Of a stretch of DNA of 16,150 bases, positions 11,916 through 16,150 are shown in pieces. The notes beneath the pieces were generated by a model, which was not told the origin of the DNA, searched no databases, and saw only the letters and a list, made by a program, of their open reading frames with translations. The DNA is taken from positions 1-16,150 of the forward strand of contig JBEKUI010000081.1 of NCBI GenBank assembly GCA_049515175.1, given 5' to 3'. The first letter of the stretch is position 1; each line of letters starts with the position of its first letter. Source of the stretch: JACQNR01 sp049515175. GTDB taxonomy: Bacteria > Acidobacteriota > Terriglobia > UBA7540. Made by a program: the position numbers and the translations under genes.

Positions 11916-13799
11916 TTAGGGCGGAAAATTCATGCGCCGCAGGAGGTCTTGGAATCGCGGGTCGGAGCAGAGCAGGTCGAACCATGGTTCCATCTTCATC
12001 TGGGGCATCGATGCTGACCGCTCTGCATATGCCTTTTCTAGGCAAGCAAACGCGCCATCCTTGTCTCCCAGCCCACAGTAAAGTATCGCCATACTGTGGG
12101 GATCGACATATGCGTGCTCGGCTGTCCGCTTCAGCGCTTCGAGGGCTTTAAGGGCCTCTTTCTTCTTGCCTGCCACTGCATCCAGGTACCCGAGGACGGG
12201 ATCGCCCGAAGCTGTGCCTGCCGCCTTAAATTCTCTGTAGGCTTCGGGATACATGCCCTTGAGTGTGTAACAATTGGCAAGCCAAAAATGTGCGGGCCCA
12301 TATCCCGGTTCAATTTTGAGCGTACTCTTGAACTGTGCGATGGCCTCATCGTATCGGCGGGCATTCATGGAGACCCACGCCCCCACGTGATTAACCATCG
12401 GCGAAAAGGGATCGACCTGGCGGGCCCGTTTGGCTTCTGACATTGCCTCCTCGAAGCGAGTCATCGCTGTCAGGTACACTGCATACATCCAGTGCGCGTC
12501 GGAACTGCCCGGATTGAGCTCGCCGGCCTTTCTGAACTCGCGCTCTGCCCCCGCCCAATCCCATTCATAATTAAGCTTGGCGTACCCCAAGGCGGCGTGT
12601 GCTTCAGCCAGTTCGGGATCAAGCTGGAGGGCCTTCCTGGCAGCTTCCATCGCCTTCGGGAAGGCCTCCTTGGGCGGCTGAGAGAAACCAGCCTCTGTGT
12701 AGTAGAGGGCCATTCCTCCATAGGCGGGGGCGAAAGTTGGGTCAAGCCGCGTCGCTTTCTGGAAGTAAGCCAGGGCCTCTGGCGCCTCTCCGTAATTCAG
12801 CGCCCAGAAGTGGCGGCCTCTGAGGTAAGCCTCGTAAGCTTCTGGGTTGACGGGGCGCGCGCGGGCGAGGCGCGACTGCGCCTGCGGCGTGAGTTTAACC
12901 TGCACCTCACGGGCGATGGCCTGCGCCACGTCGCCCTGCAAAGCCAGCACGTCGCGCAGATCGCGCTCGTAGCTGTCTGCCCACAGGTGCTTTTCCGGGT
13001 TCGCTTGGATTAGTTGCGCGGTGATCCGTACGCGGTTGCCAGAGCGCAGGACCGCACCCTCCACAATGGCGTCCACGTTCAGCTCGCGGGCGATTTGCGC
13101 CAGCGGCTTCTTCGCACCTTTGTACTGCATCACCGAGGTTCGCGAAATCACCCGCAGCGCGCTAACCCTGCCCAGGTATGTGACGAGTTCCTCCGTCATG
13201 CCGTCGGCGAAGTATTCCTGCTCAGGGTCGCGGGAGAGGTTTTCGAGCGGCAGCACAGCGATGGATTGAATTCGTAGGGGCGGTTCGCGAACCGCCCCTA
13301 CAGCCTTCAATAAATGGTCACGCAGCCCGGTGACGTTCAGGCCGAGAAGCACGGCCAGCGTCGCCACCACAAGTCCCGCCACCAGCGCGACGAGCTTGTA
13401 GGGGAGGGCTCTGCCCTCCCGCGGGCGGGCCGAGCCCGCCCCTACAGCGGCCGGTGGGGACACCGGCGCTACAGGATAAATGAAACGATATCCCCGTCGC
13501 GCTAGGGTCTCCACGAACCTTGGATTGTCGGCCGTATCCCCCAACGCCTCGCGCAGTTTCGTCACGGCGGTATTCATGCTGTGGTCGAAGTCCACGAAGG
13601 TATTCTCCGGCCACAGCTTCTTCTGCAACTCCTCGCGGGTCACGATCTCGCCCGGATGCTCCAGCAGCATCTCCAAAACCTGAAAGGGCTTCTCCTGCAA
13701 CCTGACCTTCAGGCTGCTCTTGCGCAGTTCCCCCGCGCGCAGGTCAACTTCAAAAACCCCGAAGCGCACAATGTGTAGTGGTGGGGCAGAGCCTTGCAT
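11916..13799 (-). CDS. membrane-anchored winged-helix regulator with TPR domain
   Basis: A 627-residue protein from ATG at 13799. The frame stays open to a TTG at 13898, but those 33 residues are unlike the family and overlap a possible promoter. It begins MQGSAPPLHIVRFGVFEVDL, typical for this family. Residues 12-107 are an OmpR/PhoB-type winged helix (ELRKSSLKVRLQEKPFQVLE; DHSMNTAVTKLREALGD; ARRGYRFIYPV). A transmembrane helix follows (about 135-155, LVALVAGLVVATLAVLLGL). Next is a TolB-N/FlgO-like domain (IAVLPLENLSRDPEQEYFAD, ELNVDAIVEGAVLR, HLWADSYERDL). From about 315 to 590 there are TPR-like helical repeats (YFQKATRLDPTFAPAYGGMA; AQFKSTLKIEPGYGPAHFWL). This is the CadC-like one-component architecture frequent in Acidobacteria: DNA-binding inside, sensor outside or at the membrane. 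The linkers on each side of the membrane helix are encoded by palindromic repeat elements. Target genes unknown. Confidence 0.88.
   Translation of the reverse strand: MQGSAPPLHIVRFGVFEVDLRAGELRKSSLKVRLQEKPFQVLEMLLEHPGEIVTREELQKKLWPENTFVDFDHSMNTAVTKLREALGDTADNPRFVETLARRGYRFIYPVAPVSPPAAVGAGSARPREGRALPYKLVALVAGLVVATLAVLLGLNVTGLRDHLLKAVGAVREPPLRIQSIAVLPLENLSRDPEQEYFADGMTEELVTYLGRVSALRVISRTSVMQYKGAKKPLAQIARELNVDAIVEGAVLRSGNRVRITAQLIQANPEKHLWADSYERDLRDVLALQGDVAQAIAREVQVKLTPQAQSRLARARPVNPEAYEAYLRGRHFWALNYGEAPEALAYFQKATRLDPTFAPAYGGMALYYTEAGFSQPPKEAFPKAMEAARKALQLDPELAEAHAALGYAKLNYEWDWAGAEREFRKAGELNPGSSDAHWMYAVYLTAMTRFEEAMSEAKRARQVDPFSPMVNHVGAWVSMNARRYDEAIAQFKSTLKIEPGYGPAHFWLANCYTLKGMYPEAYREFKAAGTASGDPVLGYLDAVAGKKKEALKALEALKRTAEHAYVDPHSMAILYCGLGDKDGAFACLEKAYAERSASMPQMKMEPWFDLLCSDPRFQDLLRRMNFPP
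13274..13301. repeat. 28-bp perfect palindrome inside the TPR regulator gene
   Basis: GTAGGGGCGGTTCG followed immediately by its exact reverse complement. This is a type of GTAGGGG...CCCCTAC palindrome usually found between genes. In frame it encodes GAVREPPLR just after the membrane helix. Confidence 0.85.
13398..13445. repeat. compound palindromic element inside the TPR regulator gene
   Basis: Outer arms GTAGGGG (13398-13404) and CCCCTAC (13439-13445) enclose two hairpins: GGGAGGGC/GCCCTCCC (13402-13420) and GGGCGGGC/GCCCGCCC (13423-13441). Length is 48 bp, a multiple of three. It encodes part of the Pro/Gly/Ala/Arg linker just before the membrane helix. Confidence 0.8.
13450..13472. repeat. 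third palindromic element inside the TPR regulator gene
   Basis: GCCGGTG-GGGA-CACCGGC followed by GCTAC. On the minus strand it starts GTAGCGCCGGTG, another intergenic-type palindrome. It abuts the compound element with only four bases between. Confidence 0.7.
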
Positions 13800-13870
13800 G
13801 GCGGCGCCGTCCTGCGGCTGGCTCGGCGAAGGAACTCCCAAGCCGACGTTACGCGCTACAACTGACAGAG

Positions 13871-13898
13871 AGGATAGCACTTCTGTGCAACCGCGCAA
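13871..13898 (-). promoter_or_regulatory. weak candidate promoter for the TPR regulator
   Basis: On the minus strand TTGCGC, 16 bases, TATCCT. It lies 70 bases upstream of the preferred ATG and overlaps the longer frame, which supports the shorter start. Partial matches only. Confidence 0.35.
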
Positions 13899-14056
13899 GA
13901 GCTAACGGGGCGGCTGGGATTCCGTTGCAACTGCCTTGGAATCAGTCTCTTCCCCGATGTTTTGGAGATTTTCGTGAGATGCGTTCCCGTGCATTGAGGT
14001 ACCTGCTCGCCTGAAGAAGAGTTGGCCTTGCCACGCAACCCGTGGCGGAGGCCGAC

Positions 14057-14764
14057 ATGGCAGGTGCTTCAGGGAAGGAAATCCGGAAATGGTTGGTAGC
14101 GGTTGTCGCTTTGGCCATCGCGTCGGGAGCGAAGGCACAAAATCCCGTCCTGGAAAACGCCGAACTCGCCCCCACCTTTACCGTTTACGTTTACAATCTC
14201 GCGCACGTCTCCCGCCAGAGCCTGGACGTGGCTGAAGCGGAGGCTTCACGCATATTCCTCAAAGCGGGCGTCAGAACAAAATGGATTGACTGTCCGCTTT
14301 CATCCGCGGAGAAAGCGAGATACCCCGATTGTCGGTTGCAGCCGGGCCGCGAAGACCTGGTGCTCAAGATCTTTTCGGATCTTTCATCCCGCCGCCTGGG
14401 TCTGCGGGCTCAGAACTTGGGATTTTGCCCGGCGTCGGAAGAGACGGGGCCCGGCTCGGAGACCGCCCTCGCCTACAACCGAATCAAGGATCTTGCCAAG
14501 TCCTGGGACGCGGACGCAAGGCAGGTCTTGGGCTTCGCTGTAGCACACGAATTGGGGCACGTGCTGCTTCGCATGCCAGGACATTCACGCACAGGGATCA
14601 TGCGCGCTGCTTGGAACCCGGAGGAGTTACGACGGGCCGCGCGAGGGGAATTAGTCTTCGCGCCGGAGCAGTGCGAATTCCTTCGCGCCGAGGTCACCGC
14701 GCGCGCCCAGATCTCCGCCCAAAGCCGGCAGGGAAGCGAAAGCCTCGCGGCAAGCGTCAAGTAG
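14057..14764 (+). CDS. secreted zincin-like putative metalloprotease
   Basis: A 235-residue protein. The ATG at 14057 is chosen because GGAGG ends five bases upstream; an in-frame GTG at 14042 has no such site. Residues 10-28 form a signal peptide (KWLVAVVALAIASGAKAQ). The central feature is AHELGHVLLRMPGHS (163-177): the HExxH zinc motif (H164, E165, H168) with a further His at 176, then GIM (180-182) resembling a Met-turn. Spacing to the third His is longer than the classical metzincin HExxHxxGxxH, so this is a variant. Four cysteines (79, 92, 124, 206) could form disulphides. It is convergent with the amidohydrolase gene and divergent from the TPR regulator. Peptidase activity is inferred from the motif only; I do not recognise a named family. 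Confidence 0.75.
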   Translation: MAGASGKEIRKWLVAVVALAIASGAKAQNPVLENAELAPTFTVYVYNLAHVSRQSLDVAEAEASRIFLKAGVRTKWIDCPLSSAEKARYPDCRLQPGREDLVLKIFSDLSSRRLGLRAQNLGFCPASEETGPGSETALAYNRIKDLAKSWDADARQVLGFAVAHELGHVLLRMPGHSRTGIMRAAWNPEELRRAARGELVFAPEQCEFLRAEVTARAQISAQSRQGSESLAASVK

Positions 14765-14799
14765 CCGGGCGAGCGTAGATCGCAAGGCGCCGGTTCGCG

Positions 14800-15690
14800 C
14801 TAGGGGTTTTGCGAATTCAGAATCCGCCAGATCGTCCCGCCGAAGATGTTGTCCTGAGCGGCCTTGGGGACGCCGCAGGCATCGAGCATTTTGTGGTAGC
14901 GCTCGAGCTCGCGGTCGAATTCCTCGAGTTCGCCATTAAAGACATCCGAACCAAAGACCAGTTTCTCGAAGGCATGGGGTCCGCCCGCGGGCGTGTGCGG
15001 GCTGACGACGCCCGCCCACCAGAAGATGCTCTTCCAGAACGTGGGGTCGTCCTGCTTCTTGATGAGCGAGGAGCCCGAGAGGTCGAAATAGAGGTTAGGG
15101 TTCCAGCGCGAAATTTCCGCCGCCCAGGCGTAGTCGGGATTGCCGAGGTGAGCGCCGTAGACGGTCAGCTTGGGGAAGCGCCGCGCGATGCCGTCGAGCG
15201 TCGAGGGGCGCATGCGGTCCACGCTGATATCACTGGGCGTGTCGGGGTCCATGCGGTTCACGATGCCGGTGTGGAACAGGATGAGCATCCGGTATTTCTC
15301 CGCGCGCTCGTAGATCGGCCAGTAACGGCGATCGTCGTAGTTGTAAAGGGGCCCAGTGAGTTCCCCCAAACCCACGCACCCCGCCTCGTGGAAGCGATCC
15401 ACGAGCGAGACCGCTACCGGGTCGTCGAGCTTCAATTCGCCGATGCACATCAGCCGGTTGGGGTGCTGCTTGATGAAAGAGGTCACGCTCTTGAGGTCCG
15501 AGGGCGCCGTGATGAGCAACGCCAGGCCATCGACCGAGTCGAGCTTGGCAGTGAGCTTTTCCAGAAACGCCGGGTCGCCATTGTGGTGCACGTGGGCATC
15601 AATCAGTTTCGGCCGCGCCATTTGCGCCAGGAGCAACGCGGGCAGGAGCATGGCCGCCGCAAAAGAAAAGACACGAAGCGCGATTCTCAT
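14800..15690 (-). CDS. secreted amidohydrolase-family metal-dependent hydrolase
   Basis: A 296-residue protein with a signal peptide (RVFSFAAAMLLPALLLAQ, residues 6-23). The TIM-barrel amidohydrolase metal ligands are visible: DAHVHHNG (31-38) with H33 and H35, H140 in ILFHTG, H181 in VYGAHLG, and D249 in LVFGSDV. This is the Amidohydro_2 type, whose members hydrolyse or decarboxylate small ring or ester substrates; the substrate here is unknown. GGAGGAG seven bases before the ATG supports the start. The protein appears to act outside the cytoplasm, which is less common for the family. The gene ends 35 bp from the stop of the convergent zincin gene. Confidence 0.87.
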   Translation of the reverse strand: MRIALRVFSFAAAMLLPALLLAQMARPKLIDAHVHHNGDPAFLEKLTAKLDSVDGLALLITAPSDLKSVTSFIKQHPNRLMCIGELKLDDPVAVSLVDRFHEAGCVGLGELTGPLYNYDDRRYWPIYERAEKYRMLILFHTGIVNRMDPDTPSDISVDRMRPSTLDGIARRFPKLTVYGAHLGNPDYAWAAEISRWNPNLYFDLSGSSLIKKQDDPTFWKSIFWWAGVVSPHTPAGGPHAFEKLVFGSDVFNGELEEFDRELERYHKMLDACGVPKAAQDNIFGGTIWRILNSQNP

Positions 15691-15850
15691 TCCGACTCCT
15701 CCGGTGAAGAATTATGCGCGCCCCATCATGCCACAATTTCGGGATCGCGGCACCGGTTGAGAATGCGACATCATTCCGGCCGCGGAGGCGAGCGGCCTGA
15801 AACCGGAGCGTCTCTGCAAGCGAGAACTCCTTGGCTTTGCCCTATTTGTC

Positions 15851-15879
15851 TTGCTCAGTGCGATGGTTCTCGCTAAGAT
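15851..15879 (+). promoter_or_regulatory. weak candidate promoter for the Ser/Thr kinase
   Basis: TTGCTC, a 17-base spacer, TAAGAT, about 50 bases before the kinase ATG. Spacing is ideal, boxes are partial. Confidence 0.35.
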
Positions 15880-15927
15880 ACCTGTCATCAGGGTGGTTCA
15901 ATCCTCAGGAAGACGCTATCTGGCGAG

Positions 15928-16150
15928 ATGACTGGCGCGACCATATCCCACTACCGTGTTTTGGAAAAGCTCGGGGGCGGCGGGATGGGTGTGGTTTACA
16001 AGGCCGAAGACACCCGCCTCCACCGGTTTGTAGCCCTGAAATTCCTGCCGGAGGCCGTCGCCCAAGATCCCCAGGCATTGGCGCGTTTCCAGCGCGAAGC
16101 GCAATCTGCCTCAACCTTGAATCACGCCAATATCTGCACGATTCACGACA
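15928..16150 (+). CDS. Hanks-type Ser/Thr protein kinase, N-terminal part
   Basis: The ATG at 15928 opens a frame that runs to the window end; 74 codons are visible. It starts MTGATISHYRVLEKLGGGGM, typical of the bacterial PknB-like kinases abundant in Acidobacteria. The glycine loop is LGGGGMGVVYKA (15-26), the ATP-anchoring lysine is in VALKFLPE (K38), and the helix C glutamate is probably in RFQREAQ (E57). The catalytic loop, any membrane helix and the C-terminal sensor lie beyond the window. In this phylum such kinases often carry C-terminal TPR or beta-propeller domains, but that cannot be seen here. The ribosome site (GGCGAG) is weak. No overlap with the divergent amidohydrolase. Confidence 0.9.
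   Translation, partial: MTGATISHYRVLEKLGGGGMGVVYKAEDTRLHRFVALKFLPEAVAQDPQALARFQREAQSASTLNHANICTIHD

Noticed and set aside
13800..13898. TTG start at 13898 for the TPR regulator
   Set aside because: The extra 33 residues are unlike family N-termini and overlap a possible promoter; ATG at 13799 gives a normal N-terminus.
14809..15876. Long plus-strand open frame of 355 codons
   Set aside because: It is antisense to the amidohydrolase, whose metal ligands, signal peptide and ribosome site are clear. The antisense product has no family-like sequence.

Overview
The window is GC-rich and looks like a chromosomal segment from an Acidobacteriota genome, probably a soil lineage of the Terriglobia/Solibacter/Koribacter kind. 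This is inferred from the gene content: an Oar-like TonB-dependent receptor with an N-terminal carboxypeptidase-regulatory-like domain, a VWFA-related protein of the type abundant in Acidobacteria, a winged-helix/TPR one-component regulator, and a Hanks-type Ser/Thr kinase opening with the typical G-rich loop. No tRNA, rRNA, CRISPR array or complete insertion sequence was seen.

Layout. Positions 1-120 are the tail of an IS1595-like transposase. Positions 121-448 are gene-free and hold two copies of a 38-bp repeat and a heptamer array. A minus-strand pair follows: threonine synthase-like thrC (start best placed at 2910) and homoserine kinase thrB (1360-449), separated by about 300 bp packed with small repeats. 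Upstream of thrC is a nearly complete regulatory leader on the minus strand: a strong sigma70-type promoter, a SAM-I (S-box) riboswitch aptamer, and a Rho-independent terminator with a visible competing antiterminator. Next is a minus-strand TonB receptor gene followed one base later by a VWFA-related gene, with a DUF5666-like secreted protein divergent from the receptor. Then come a small SAM-dependent methyltransferase (-), a Tat-exported DUF362 protein (+), a membrane winged-helix/TPR regulator (-), a secreted zincin-like protein (+), a secreted amidohydrolase (-) and the first 74 codons of a Ser/Thr protein kinase (+), cut by the window end.

How the parts work together. ThrB makes O-phosphohomoserine and ThrC uses it. 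The striking point is that a SAM-sensing OFF switch sits on this step. SAM is the end product of the methionine branch, not the threonine branch, so the arrangement raises the possibility that this ThrC homologue feeds O-phosphohomoserine into homocysteine, like MetM of Streptomyces, or that the cell uses SAM to set flux through O-phosphohomoserine. The receptor and VWFA protein are translationally coupled and probably act together at the envelope. The remaining genes are mostly single transcription units with no clear common pathway.

A second theme is the density of small repeats: five arrays of degenerate 7-bp units in three gene-free stretches, a dRS3-like palindrome, stacked hairpins between convergent genes, a tandem copy of a gene's 3' end, and three palindromic elements of the intergenic type that lie inside the open reading frame of the TPR regulator, flanking its transmembrane segment.
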